Assembly: GCA_041488095.1 (NCBI GenBank)
Contig: JBGPOP010000001.1
Span: 62,001-126,000, forward strand
DNA: 64,000 nucleotides
Direction of reading: 5' to 3'
Source: DASYPQ01 sp041488095
Lineage (GTDB): Bacteria > Planctomycetota > UBA1135 > GCA-002686595
The position numbers and the translations under genes were made by a program. Numbering within the stretch: position 1 is the first letter of the stretch; each line of letters starts with the position of its first letter. Below are positions 25,859 to 34,133 of this stretch, piece by piece. Below the pieces are notes generated by a model that did not search any database, was not told the DNA's origin, and worked only from the letters and a program-made list of their open reading frames with translations.

Positions 25859-27919
25859 CTATTCCAGACGCAACCGGTGCAGGGCGTCCTCGAGGAGCAG
25901 CTTGGCGAGCTCGAAGTTGTGGACACCCCGGCTGCCATCCTGGACGACGGCGGAGAGCGCTTTGCGCGCCGCGTCGCCTGCGGTCGCGTCGGCGAGAGGT
26001 CGTGCCGCCTCGAGCGCCTTCTCCACGCGCCCGACCAGCTCCCCGATCTCCTTCTGCCACCCGAGCTGCATGTCGTCGTAGCCGGCCTTGTGGCACAGCA
26101 CGCAGGCTGCGGGCTTCGGCCGCAAGACGTCGGGGGCCTCGCCATGGCACTCGGTGCAGTCCATCTTCGCCATCGCGCCGGGCCTCCCCGCGAAGCCCTC
26201 GACCGTGCCGAGCAGGAGCCGCTCCTGTGCGCCGTGGCAGCTCGTGCACTCGCCAGGGTCGCGCCCGCTCGTCACCTGGTGGTGGCAGCTGCCGCACTCC
26301 GTGCGCGGGAATGCGGGCTGGCCGTGCTCCCGGAGGCTGTGACAGGCGTCGCAATCGAGGCCGCCCTTCAGGAGGTGGTTTCGGTGCGGGAAGGCGCGCT
26401 CGCCCGGCCATACCGTCTCCGACCGACCCGCTCCTGCGTGACAGTTCGTGCAGCCGTGCTTCGATCGGAAGGGAAATTCCTCGGCCGCTCCGGGCTCCCC
26501 TTCGATTCCGAGCAGCGCGCGGGCGCGGTCGATCCGGTCAGCCCCCGCCTTCAACGCGTCGAGGGCATAGGAAACGTTGTGGGCTCCGCGCGATCCGTCC
26601 AGCGTGACCAGTGCGAAGTTCCGTTGCGCTTCTCGCAGCGGCTGCCACGCCGCGTGATCGCGGGAGCCCTCGAGCCTCTGCTCCAGCCCGGCGAGCAGCG
26701 GCCGGAGCCGGTCGATCTGCTCCGAGACCGCGGCCTGCCACTGTCCGAGCAGGCCGTCGTACCCGGTTCCGTGGCAGTGGATGCAATCCGCATTGCCCGC
26801 GGCGGCGACAGCGGACATCGAACCCTGGGCGTCGTGCACACCGGGGTGGGATCGCCCCGCTGCGGGGCCGGTCTCTAGGAATCCCGTGCGGCCGGTGTGG
26901 CAGGCTTCGCACACCACGCGCGTCTGGTACATCCGGCTGGGCGCGTCGACCACACCCACCGCGCCCGTTCCGGCGAACAGCTTGCGCGCGGCGTCGTGGG
27001 AGTTCTCATGGCAGGCTCCGCAACCCTCTCCCGGCGCCGGACCGGGCTTCTCCAGCGGGAGCAGGCCGTGGCGGATCTCGTCATGGCACTCGAAGCACTC
27101 GACCTTGTGCGTGGTGACGTGCATCTCGTGCAGGAACGCGGTCTCGCCGATGCGCTCGATGTGGCCGGTCTCGGCGTGGCAGGAGTGACAGCGCTCCTTC
27201 CGGACCGCTCCGTCTCCCTGGACCACCGGGTTGTGGCACTCCCGGCACTCCACGCCGCGCTCGACGTAGGGATCGTGCCGGAAGGGCCGGTCCGCCACCA
27301 TCACCTCGGTCTTCGGCGGCCCGTGGCAGATCATGCAGTCGCCGGTCTTCTCCGGGAACTGCCCGCCCTCCGCCGGCATGAAGTGGCAGGTGAAGCAGAC
27401 CGACGTGGTGACCGCGATGTGCTCGCCCTGGACGATCTGCGAGTGGCAGGTGACGCAGCGCAGGCGGCGACCGCGCCGGCTCTCGAGGAGGTGGTGGCGG
27501 TGGTCGAAGCTCACGTTGCCGAACTCCACCGTCCCCTCGAGCATCCGCACGGAGTGGCAACCGGATCGCATGCAGCTCTGGTCGCTCACCTCCGCCCACG
27601 GCTTCGTCCCTGCGGTCCGCGTCACGTACTTGGCGAGCTGGGAGAGCGCCTTGAACTTGCCTTCCAGGGTTTCGATCGCGCCGGGCTCGTAGTGACACTC
27701 GATGCAGGCGACGTCGTGGTGGGTCGAGTGCTTCCACGACTCGTAGTAGGGCTCCATGATGTGGCACGAGTTGCAGAACTCGGGCTGCGCGGTGTGGTGG
27801 ACCGTGCCGTACAGCGCCACGGTGAGCGCCGCTGTCGCGAACAGGGCGAGGATGAAGGCCCCGCTCGCCCAATGGACCAGGCGCTCCCACAGTCTGCGTC
27901 CCGTGCCTCTAGCGAACAT
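25859..27919 (-). CDS. NapC/NirT-anchored multihaem cytochrome c (17 CXXCH + CX4CH)
   Basis: About 686 residues. One N-terminal membrane helix leads into a NapC/NirT-like segment (PEFCNSCHIMEPYYESW), as found in quinol dehydrogenases such as NapC, CymA and ImcH. In total there are 17 CXXCH sites plus one CX4CH (CMRSGCH). Two helical stretches of about 100 residues (ending in haem-free DGSRGVHN-like segments) recur, suggesting a duplicated ectodomain. It probably accepts electrons from menaquinol and stores or passes them in the periplasm. The start is uncertain: ATG 27919 overlaps the upstream stop by 11 bases, whereas a start at 27967 would overlap by 59. Last gene of the eleven-gene operon; converges on the 19-haem gene. 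Confidence 0.83.
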   Translation of the reverse strand: MFARGTGRRLWERLVHWASGAFILALFATAALTVALYGTVHHTAQPEFCNSCHIMEPYYESWKHSTHHDVACIECHYEPGAIETLEGKFKALSQLAKYVTRTAGTKPWAEVSDQSCMRSGCHSVRMLEGTVEFGNVSFDHRHHLLESRRGRRLRCVTCHSQIVQGEHIAVTTSVCFTCHFMPAEGGQFPEKTGDCMICHGPPKTEVMVADRPFRHDPYVERGVECRECHNPVVQGDGAVRKERCHSCHAETGHIERIGETAFLHEMHVTTHKVECFECHDEIRHGLLPLEKPGPAPGEGCGACHENSHDAARKLFAGTGAVGVVDAPSRMYQTRVVCEACHTGRTGFLETGPAAGRSHPGVHDAQGSMSAVAAAGNADCIHCHGTGYDGLLGQWQAAVSEQIDRLRPLLAGLEQRLEGSRDHAAWQPLREAQRNFALVTLDGSRGAHNVSYALDALKAGADRIDRARALLGIEGEPGAAEEFPFRSKHGCTNCHAGAGRSETVWPGERAFPHRNHLLKGGLDCDACHSLREHGQPAFPRTECGSCHHQVTSGRDPGECTSCHGAQERLLLGTVEGFAGRPGAMAKMDCTECHGEAPDVLRPKPAACVLCHKAGYDDMQLGWQKEIGELVGRVEKALEAARPLADATAGDAARKALSAVVQDGSRGVHNFELAKLLLEDALHRLRLE

Positions 27920-29186
27920 CCCCGGCCCCGGCCGCAGAGCTTCCCGCGACGGATTTCGATCGGCCACGGATCAGGCGACCGTACATCACGAGCACGATCC
28001 CGAAAGCGACCGACACGCCGAAGAAGATCGTGGTGAAGATCCTGCGGTCACGAAAGACGCGGCCCTTGGTTTCCAGGCTTTCTCGCGTCTGCTGCACCAT
28101 GGCCCGGCCGCGATTCAGGATGTCGGCCAGGGCCGGCGCCGAGAGGCGGTGGGTCAGCGCTCTCGCGCGTACGAGCAAGCCGCGGGCGTCGTCGAGGTAT
28201 CCCTTCTCCGGCCCGAGGAAGAGGCCCTTCGTGCCGGCGATGCGCACGTCCTCCTCCGCACTCCGGATCGTGCGGTCCAGCTCCACGACGCCGGCGTGGA
28301 GCTGCGCGGCCGTGGCCGAGGCGGGATCCTTCTCCTCCGCGTGGCACGAGCCGCAGTGCCCCTTCTCCTCCCCCACGAACAAGTCGGCCGAGGGCTTGGA
28401 GACGAGATGGTTTCCGTGGCAGGCCACGCAGGCCACGGGCGCGCCCTTGGCCAGGGCCAGGAAGTGAGGGCTGTCCTCGAAGTAGCCCTGCACCACGGAG
28501 TGGCAGTGTCCGCAGACCTGTCCGATCTCCTTCATCCGAGGCGGCGCGGCCCCGTGGGATCCGTGGCAGTCGGCGCACGCGGGGGCGGCGACGTGCCCCT
28601 CGTCGAGCAGCGCGTGCCCGTGGACCGACTTGCGGTAGAGATCGACCGTGTCCGAATTGAGCCCGTACCGCCCCATCAGCCCCTCGTCCGAGTGGCAACG
28701 GCCGCACGTCACGACCTGGTTGAAACGGTGCACCGGGGAACGCGGGTCGGTCGCCCCCAGGACGAGATGGCTACCGTGACAGCTGACACAGGTGGCGACG
28801 TTGGCGTCACTCTCCTGGGTGAGCCGCTCGCCGTGGCGACTCGTCCAGTAGAGCGAGAGCTGGTCGGTCCGCAGGCCGTACAGCCTCATGCGCTGGACGT
28901 CCGAATGGCAGCCGCCGCAGGACTCGAGCATTTCGCGCGGCTTGGCCAGGCGCGCCAGGTCCTTCCCGTGGGCCTGGCCGACCTCGAGCGAGCCCCCATC
29001 CCCGCCGTGGCACGAGGTGCAGGTGATCCCGGCCTTGGAGTGAATGCTCCGGGCGAGATCGTGCCCTTCCTTGCCATGGCAGACGACGCAACTCTCCCCC
29101 GGCGCTCCGCTGCTCGCCTGGGGCAGCGCCAACGCCGGACTTGCCGCAGAGAGGAGCAGGAGGGACGCCGGGAGGCACCGGCTCAT
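27909..29186 (-). CDS. Nine-haem cytochrome c with C-terminal membrane anchor
   Basis: A 425-residue protein with a signal peptide (ending near ALALPQ). Nine CXXCH sites occur from CVVCHGKEGHD to CGSCHAEEKD. A predicted helical stalk follows (about residues 290-385) and then a C-terminal membrane helix with a short basic tail. The stalk/anchor plan would hold the haem domain at the periplasmic face of the inner membrane next to the Rieske/b complex. ATG 29186 overlaps the previous stop as ATGA, so translation is coupled to the subunit-IV-like gene. Confidence 0.85.
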   Translation of the reverse strand: MSRCLPASLLLLSAASPALALPQASSGAPGESCVVCHGKEGHDLARSIHSKAGITCTSCHGGDGGSLEVGQAHGKDLARLAKPREMLESCGGCHSDVQRMRLYGLRTDQLSLYWTSRHGERLTQESDANVATCVSCHGSHLVLGATDPRSPVHRFNQVVTCGRCHSDEGLMGRYGLNSDTVDLYRKSVHGHALLDEGHVAAPACADCHGSHGAAPPRMKEIGQVCGHCHSVVQGYFEDSPHFLALAKGAPVACVACHGNHLVSKPSADLFVGEEKGHCGSCHAEEKDPASATAAQLHAGVVELDRTIRSAEEDVRIAGTKGLFLGPEKGYLDDARGLLVRARALTHRLSAPALADILNRGRAMVQQTRESLETKGRVFRDRRIFTTIFFGVSVAFGIVLVMYGRLIRGRSKSVAGSSAAGAGDVR

Positions 29187-29770
29187 CTCGCGCCCTCCGA
29201 CAGGGTGAGGTAGAGCCAACCGATCCCGGCCAGGATCCCTGCGGCGACGATCCACCACCTCTCGCGCAGCGTCCGGCGCTGCGAGCGATCGAGGGTCGGC
29301 AGGAAGAACACGACGCCGGCCAGCACGAGGAGCACGAGCCACCCGAGCCATGCCAGGGACTCGGGGAACAAGGCCACGAACGCCAGCGGGGCCCGCGCGT
29401 ACCACGGGAACTGGGTCTCGCTCGGTGGATGCTGCGCATCGATCTCCACGCCCATGCCGGACGGGAGCTGCCCGGCCAGGAGCACGAGCAGACCGAGCAC
29501 CAGGACGAAACCGGCGCACAGGTTCACGAAATAGTAGGGATAGAATCGACGGCCTTCGACTCGCACGCGCGGACCCGAGGTCGGGACCAGCGCCTCGACT
29601 TGATCCAGCCTGAGCAGTCGCCGGGCGCGCCGCGTCGAGCCGGACGTCACGTGGATCAGGGGTTTCCCCCCCGCGTGCACGATCCGGCCGCGCAGGCTCC
29701 GCCGCTCCAGATCCCGGAGCACTTCGGCGATCTCCTCCTCCGTCGAGCCCTGTCGCAACACGACGATCAA
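29183..29770 (-). CDS. Cytochrome b subunit-IV-like protein with DAHPS-type domain
   Basis: A 195-residue protein. Residues 1-75 (MIVVLRQGSTEEEIAEVL and following) closely resemble the ferredoxin-like domain found at the N-terminus of DAHP synthase. Residues about 80-195 hold three membrane helices and resemble the C-terminal part of cytochrome b (PetD). The quinol-site motif PEWY appears as FPWY at 121-124. It lies between the cytochrome b6-like gene and the nine-haem gene with four-base overlaps on both sides. The start is TTG 29770 in a TTGA overlap; GTG 29761 is an alternative. The role of the added domain in an electron-transfer complex is unknown. Confidence 0.72.
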   Translation of the reverse strand: MIVVLRQGSTEEEIAEVLRDLERRSLRGRIVHAGGKPLIHVTSGSTRRARRLLRLDQVEALVPTSGPRVRVEGRRFYPYYFVNLCAGFVLVLGLLVLLAGQLPSGMGVEIDAQHPPSETQFPWYARAPLAFVALFPESLAWLGWLVLLVLAGVVFFLPTLDRSQRRTLRERWWIVAAGILAGIGWLYLTLSEGAR

Positions 29771-30405
29771 GGCGTGCCTCCAACCCGGATCCTCAAGCAG
29801 CGCACGAGCAGCCAGGTGTCGAGGAAGATGAGCATCCAGACGAGCCAGGGCACGAGCATGGTGTGCGCGGAGTACGTGCGGCTCAAGGTGGTCGCGCCCA
29901 TCTCGTCCCCGCCGCGCATCACGCGCGCCAGCGACCGGCCGATGGCCGGGATCGACTCGACCTGCCGGACCACCCGGGACAGCCGCCAGTACGCCTCGTT
30001 GTCCCAGGCGAGAATCTGCCCGCTGAAGGTGAGCACCACCAGGAGGGCTAGCACGACCACGCTCGCGTACCACGTCGCGGAGCCCAAGCGGCGATAGGTC
30101 CCCAGGCAGAAGCTCCGCGCCAGATGGATCCCGCACACGGCGATCAGGGCGTGGGCGGACCAATGGTGCGTCCCCCGGACGAGCCACCCCCAGCTCACGT
30201 CCCGCATGATGAACTGGACGCTCTCGGCAACCATCGCCGGAGAGGGCTGGTAGTAGAGCGTGAGCAGGATCCCCGTCGCGACCTGCATCAGGAACAACAC
30301 CAGGATCAGGAGGCCGAAGGCCAGGTCGGTCCGGAGCTCGGGCGGCACGGGGCTCCTGAGGAGGCCCCACAGCGCGTGCGCCAAGCCTGGCTCGCGGGCG
30401 CGCAC
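29767..30405 (-). CDS. Cytochrome b6-like subunit lacking one haem ligand
   Basis: A 212-residue PetB-like protein with four membrane helices. It aligns with cytochrome b6 motifs (QVATGILLTLYY, RGTHHWSAH, SAHTMLVPWL). Three of the four haem-ligand histidines are found: H80, H94 and H181 (b6 positions 86, 100 and 187). The fourth, b6 position 202, is aspartate D196 in MLIFLDTW. The cysteine that binds haem c-n in b6 is also absent. It would form the quinol-oxidising core with the Rieske and subunit-IV-like proteins. One b haem may be lost or have a different ligand. GTG start, six bases after the Rieske gene. Confidence 0.85.
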   Translation of the reverse strand: MRAREPGLAHALWGLLRSPVPPELRTDLAFGLLILVLFLMQVATGILLTLYYQPSPAMVAESVQFIMRDVSWGWLVRGTHHWSAHALIAVCGIHLARSFCLGTYRRLGSATWYASVVVLALLVVLTFSGQILAWDNEAYWRLSRVVRQVESIPAIGRSLARVMRGGDEMGATTLSRTYSAHTMLVPWLVWMLIFLDTWLLVRCLRIRVGGTP

Positions 30406-30411
30406 TCGAGG

Positions 30412-31062
30412 TCAGGCCTCCCCGCGGATGAACACGTCCGCCCCGAGCTGCTCCACCTTGTAGGAAGCGAGCGGGATCGACGGCGGCCCCTGCACGACGT
30501 TCCCGTAGAGGTCGAACGCTCCCCCGTGGCAAGGGCAGACGAGCTGCCGTCGCTCCTCGCTCCAGTCGAGCTGACAAATGTCCATGTGCGTGCAGATCGC
30601 GCTGAGCGCGAAGTAGCGGTCTCCTTCCAGTCGCACCAGCACGACGGGGCGACCCAGGACGAGCACCTTCCGGGCCGAGCGCTCGCGGATCTCGTCCTTG
30701 CCGGCGGCCCGCACGAGGGTGCGGTCTGCGAGCGTACCCTTGGGAGGAAGCAGGAACCCGAGCACCGGAATCCCCGCGCCGACCGCCGTCAGGAGACCCA
30801 GCCCGCTCGCCAGTCCGGCGAGCATCCGGCGACGCGAACGCAGCTGCCGGTATTCTCGGTACGAGAGGATCGGCAGCACGTCCACCTCCGGCCGACTCCG
30901 GAAGGCGTCCTCGAGCGCCTGGGGATCGCCCGTGCCGGAGAGTGCCACGACCGTCTGCTCGTCACCGCGTGAGACCTCGCTGCGCCATCCCCGGCGTTCG
31001 GCCTCGCCCACGATCTCGTCGAGGAGCGGCTGGGTGCAGTCCCGCGCCAAGATGAGAATCAT
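30412..31062 (-). CDS. Rieske iron-sulfur protein with N-terminal DAHPS-type domain
   Basis: A 216-residue protein. Residues 1-72 form a second copy of the ferredoxin-like domain seen in the subunit-IV-like protein (MILILARD, EAERRGW, ending DVLPILSYREY). It is followed by a membrane anchor (about 80-105) and a Rieske domain. The [2Fe-2S] ligands are C157 and H159 in CTHMDIC and C176 and H179 in CPCHGG, with C163 and C178 for the disulfide. The first box is one residue longer than the usual CTHLGC. ATGA overlap with ccsA upstream. Component of a Rieske/cytochrome b complex with multihaem partners. Confidence 0.88.
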   Translation of the reverse strand: MILILARDCTQPLLDEIVGEAERRGWRSEVSRGDEQTVVALSGTGDPQALEDAFRSRPEVDVLPILSYREYRQLRSRRRMLAGLASGLGLLTAVGAGIPVLGFLLPPKGTLADRTLVRAAGKDEIRERSARKVLVLGRPVVLVRLEGDRYFALSAICTHMDICQLDWSEERRQLVCPCHGGAFDLYGNVVQGPPSIPLASYKVEQLGADVFIRGEA

Positions 31063-31886
31063 CGGTAGACGTGCAAGCTGCCCTCCGCTGTGGGCAGGAG
31101 GCTCATGCCGAGATAGGTGAACACGACGGCTGCGAAGGATACCACCAAGGCCCACATGGCCCGGCGTCCAGACCATCCGTCCATGAGCCGCACGTGCAGG
31201 TAGATCATGTAGGCGAGCCAAGTCGCCAGGGCCCAGTTCTCCTTCGGGTCCCAGGACCACCAGTCGCCCCATGCGTACTTGGCCCACACGCCGCCCAGGA
31301 ACAGGCCGAACGTCAGCGCACCGAGGCCGAAGACAGCCGCGTGGTGCGCATGGGTCGCGAGAGCGCTCTCCCGATCCAGCGGCGCGGTCCCGCAACGGGA
31401 CCGTGGCAGAACGAGCGCGAGGAGCGCGAGAACTCCGGACAGGAACAGGGCCGCGTAGGCGACGAAGTAGGTGACGACATGAGGCACGAACCATCCACTC
31501 TGAAGGGCCGGCGGGAGCTTGACGAACTCGACGTCGGGTCTCCACAGCGCGTAGGCCAGGCCGATGACGGATACCCCTGCCGCGAAGGGGACGAGCACCT
31601 GGAGCCGGTGCAGCGCAACGAAAGCCAGCGTCACCGCCGCGACGCACCATGGATAGAAGAGCAGGGTCTCGAAGAGCGTCTTGAACGGAGGACGTCCGGC
31701 ATCGACCCAGCGCGCGGCGATCACCCAGGTGTTGAGCAGGAAGGCGGCCGCGAGGAGCCACATCCCGGCGCGAGCCAGGGTGCGCTTCCTCAGCACCGCT
31801 CCCGGCGCGGAAGCCAGGAGCGCCCCTCCGTGCAGCACGGCCACCGCCCCCACGTCAGGGTGCGCCCCGAAGAGCTCCTCGATCAT
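31059..31886 (-). CDS. ccsA: System II cytochrome c synthase subunit CcsA
   Basis: A 275-residue polytopic membrane protein with the haem-handling WWD motif GDWWSWDPKENWAL. It works with ResB to move haem to the periplasm and ligate it to CXXCH apocytochromes. Its presence inside an operon that encodes over 40 haem sites suggests dedicated maturation of these proteins. ATGA overlaps on both ends. Confidence 0.9.
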   Translation of the reverse strand: MIEELFGAHPDVGAVAVLHGGALLASAPGAVLRKRTLARAGMWLLAAAFLLNTWVIAARWVDAGRPPFKTLFETLLFYPWCVAAVTLAFVALHRLQVLVPFAAGVSVIGLAYALWRPDVEFVKLPPALQSGWFVPHVVTYFVAYAALFLSGVLALLALVLPRSRCGTAPLDRESALATHAHHAAVFGLGALTFGLFLGGVWAKYAWGDWWSWDPKENWALATWLAYMIYLHVRLMDGWSGRRAMWALVVSFAAVVFTYLGMSLLPTAEGSLHVYR

Positions 31887-33127
31887 GCTGCCGCCCTCCT
31901 CTTCAGGATGAACGGGCGGACGTAGTACACGAAGATCACGCCGAGACCGATCATCGCGAAGCCTGCGAACACGATTCCGAAGCCCGGATCGCGGACGACC
32001 TGGATGCCCGACCAGGTGGGATCGCGGTCCCGGTAGCTCGACTGATAGAAGTGCCAGCCTCGCCATGAGAGCGGATCGTTGACCTCGATGGTCTTCTCGC
32101 GGACCTTGCGGCCGTTCTCGAGGATCGCGAGGCGGCTCCTGTAGGCCCTGGCTTCGGGGGGTCTGCGCTCGAGCGCGACCAGGGCCTTGCCGTCGCCCAC
32201 CCAGACGGCGTCGTGCGAACCGGCCATCAAGGTTCGACGCGAGACCTGCCCTCCGTTCCGCAGCTCGATCTCGGCGGCAGGGCCCTTGGAGCCGATCACG
32301 CGCAACTCCGTCCCGTCCGTCCCCACCGCGCACCACCCCGAGGCGCGCTCCGCGTCCAGGGATCGCACGGGACGGACGGAGCTCCCATCGATGCGGTACA
32401 CGACCAGACGGCTCTCCTCCTGGTAACGATCGACCGCGAAGTCCTCGAGTCGAACGGAGAAGCCGAGGGGGATCGTTGCCTGGGCCGCCGTTCCGCCTCC
32501 GGTGGCGAGGGCTTCGGATGCCGACTGGCCCTCGCGCAGTTCGAGGAACGCCTTCTGCCCCAAGAGGCGACCCACGGTCCCGCCCAGCAGGACGATCACG
32601 ACCCCGATGTGGCAGCACAGGTGTCCCCACATCGGCACCTTCCAGGCTTGGCGCTTCACCGCGACGCACACGAGGCTGACCGCGAGAAGCGCGAGAAACG
32701 CGGCGAACCACGCGGTGTGGAACAGGTCGTTCAGACCCAGCCGGAGCAGGACCGGTGCAAGCCAAGCGGGGTAATGCGCCGCGTAATCTCGGGCCGGAGC
32801 CTGGAGGACGACCGTGCCGAGGACCGTCATCGCGAGCAGCAGGACGAGCAGCGCCGTCCCGAAGGGCACGGAGGTGACGAGCGGCCATGCGGAGCGCCGC
32901 ACGCGCCACAGCCAGGTCGCCAAGCCCGCGGGGAAGAGGCCGGTGACCCCCCAGCGCACCCAGGGCGTGCGGACGAGCGTCTGCGAGAGCTCTGCGTCGA
33001 TCGCGCTCCACGCGACGAGGAACACCCAGAACGCGAAGAGGAGGCCGACCGAGGTGGTTAACCGGCCACGGCGCTCGGTTCTCGCAGCCTGCGTCCAGCG
33101 GACGTCGACGGCCCCTGCGGTATCCAT
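31883..33127 (-). CDS. resB: ResB/Ccs1 cytochrome c biogenesis protein
   Basis: A 414-residue ResB-family protein with three N-terminal membrane helices, a large periplasmic domain (about residues 200-370) and a last helix. It contains the family-typical segment NDPLSWRGWHFYQSSYRD. Partner of CcsA in the system II synthetase. It begins 10 bases after the cytochrome c554-like gene. Confidence 0.9.
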   Translation of the reverse strand: MDTAGAVDVRWTQAARTERRGRLTTSVGLLFAFWVFLVAWSAIDAELSQTLVRTPWVRWGVTGLFPAGLATWLWRVRRSAWPLVTSVPFGTALLVLLLAMTVLGTVVLQAPARDYAAHYPAWLAPVLLRLGLNDLFHTAWFAAFLALLAVSLVCVAVKRQAWKVPMWGHLCCHIGVVIVLLGGTVGRLLGQKAFLELREGQSASEALATGGGTAAQATIPLGFSVRLEDFAVDRYQEESRLVVYRIDGSSVRPVRSLDAERASGWCAVGTDGTELRVIGSKGPAAEIELRNGGQVSRRTLMAGSHDAVWVGDGKALVALERRPPEARAYRSRLAILENGRKVREKTIEVNDPLSWRGWHFYQSSYRDRDPTWSGIQVVRDPGFGIVFAGFAMIGLGVIFVYYVRPFILKRRAAA

Positions 33128-33137
33128 GCCCCTCCGA

Positions 33138-33893
33138 TCACTTCTTGTCTTTGAGGGGCACGCCGCACTTGCCCGTCTCGCATCCGTTCTTGCATGCGCA
33201 CTTCTCGCCGCAGCCGCACATCATCGGATCGGGGTGCGGCTTGCGCGCATCGAGGTGCTCGATCTTCTTGACGCGCTCGTAGAAGCAGAACGGCTTGAAG
33301 CCCGGGCTCTCCTCGTTGTGGCAGATGAGGCACGTCTTCTGGTCGACCACAGCGCCGATCTCGCCCTCGGGCAGCTTCAGGTACGCGGCGACCTTCCCCT
33401 TCTCGGCGCTCTCGCCGCCCGCTTTGGCTGCGGCCGCCATCCGCGCCTTCATGTGCTGCTCGCCGGGGCCGTGGCAAGACTCGCACTGGACCCCGAGCTT
33501 CGGGTCGAAGCCCTTCTTGATCATGTCCGCCGCGACGCCGAACGCGGTCACGTGGCACTTGACGCACTTGTCGCTCTTCTGGGGATCGTCGATCCCCTTC
33601 TCCTTGGCGAGCTTCTTGGCTACATCGGTGCCCAGCGTGGCGAAGGCCTTGGCGTGGTCCGTCTTCTGCCAGACGGTGTATTGGTTCTTGGTCTCGGACT
33701 GGTGGCAGTTCTTGCACTTGTCGGCGCCGATGTACTTGTTCGCCGGGGCGGCGCCAGCCTTGGCCTCCTTGCCGGGCTCCTTGCCCGGCTCCTTCCCCGC
33801 CTGGGCGAGAACCAAGCCGAAGATCGCGAACGCCGCGATGAAGCCCGAGAACAGCCTCGGGGCGATCGACTTCCTGCATTCCTGGCAGTTCAT
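33138..33893 (-). CDS. Cytochrome c554-family tetrahaem protein with Cys-rich tail
   Basis: A 251-residue exported protein. After a signal and a lysine/glycine-rich linker comes the c554-type segment KYIGADKCKNCHQSE. Four haem sites are visible: CKNCH, CVKCH, CESCH and CLICH. The last 30 residues hold six cysteines (MMCGCGEKCACKNGCETGKCG) without haem spacing, looking like a metal-binding tail. Relatives bind NO-cycle intermediates or carry electrons in ammonia oxidisers. The function here is probably periplasmic electron transfer. ATGA overlap with the zinc-ribbon gene. Confidence 0.85.
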   Translation of the reverse strand: MNCQECRKSIAPRLFSGFIAAFAIFGLVLAQAGKEPGKEPGKEAKAGAAPANKYIGADKCKNCHQSETKNQYTVWQKTDHAKAFATLGTDVAKKLAKEKGIDDPQKSDKCVKCHVTAFGVAADMIKKGFDPKLGVQCESCHGPGEQHMKARMAAAAKAGGESAEKGKVAAYLKLPEGEIGAVVDQKTCLICHNEESPGFKPFCFYERVKKIEHLDARKPHPDPMMCGCGEKCACKNGCETGKCGVPLKDKK

Positions 33894-34132
33894 CCTGCTT
33901 TGACTCCTCGAGGCTCGATCGCGAGGTTGCCCTGGTCAACGAGAGCGCGGAGCCTCTTCGCGCCCGTCGCGGAGTGGATGACCACCTGCATACCGCACTC
34001 CATGCAGAAAAGGTAGATCCGGTCGCTCCCGGTGGACCTCACGACGATCGGCCAGCCACACAGCCAACAGGGGAGTCGTTCGGGCTCTCCGGACCAGCCG
34101 TCGAAGGCGGGTCGGCTCGGTTCTCGAGCCAC
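33890..34132 (-). CDS. Small zinc-ribbon protein
   Basis: About 80 residues starting at GTG 34132, one base after the upstream stop. Two paired cysteines, PCWLCG and FCMECG, are about 20 residues apart and form a likely zinc ribbon; the rest is basic. A longer frame to 34378 is arginine-rich and overlaps the HEAT-like gene, so it is unlikely to be coding. It lies between the HEAT-like and c554 genes in the same operon. Role unknown; it could be a chaperone or regulator of cytochrome assembly. Confidence 0.55.
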   Translation of the reverse strand: MAREPSRPAFDGWSGEPERLPCWLCGWPIVVRSTGSDRIYLFCMECGMQVVIHSATGAKRLRALVDQGNLAIEPRGVKAG

Positions 34133-34133
34133 A

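Noticed and set aside
29183..29770. A DAHP synthase fragment or pseudogene of aromatic biosynthesis
   Set aside because: The ferredoxin-like domain is followed in frame by membrane helices and the gene is tightly overlapped with cytochrome genes on both sides, so it is a working fusion rather than debris.
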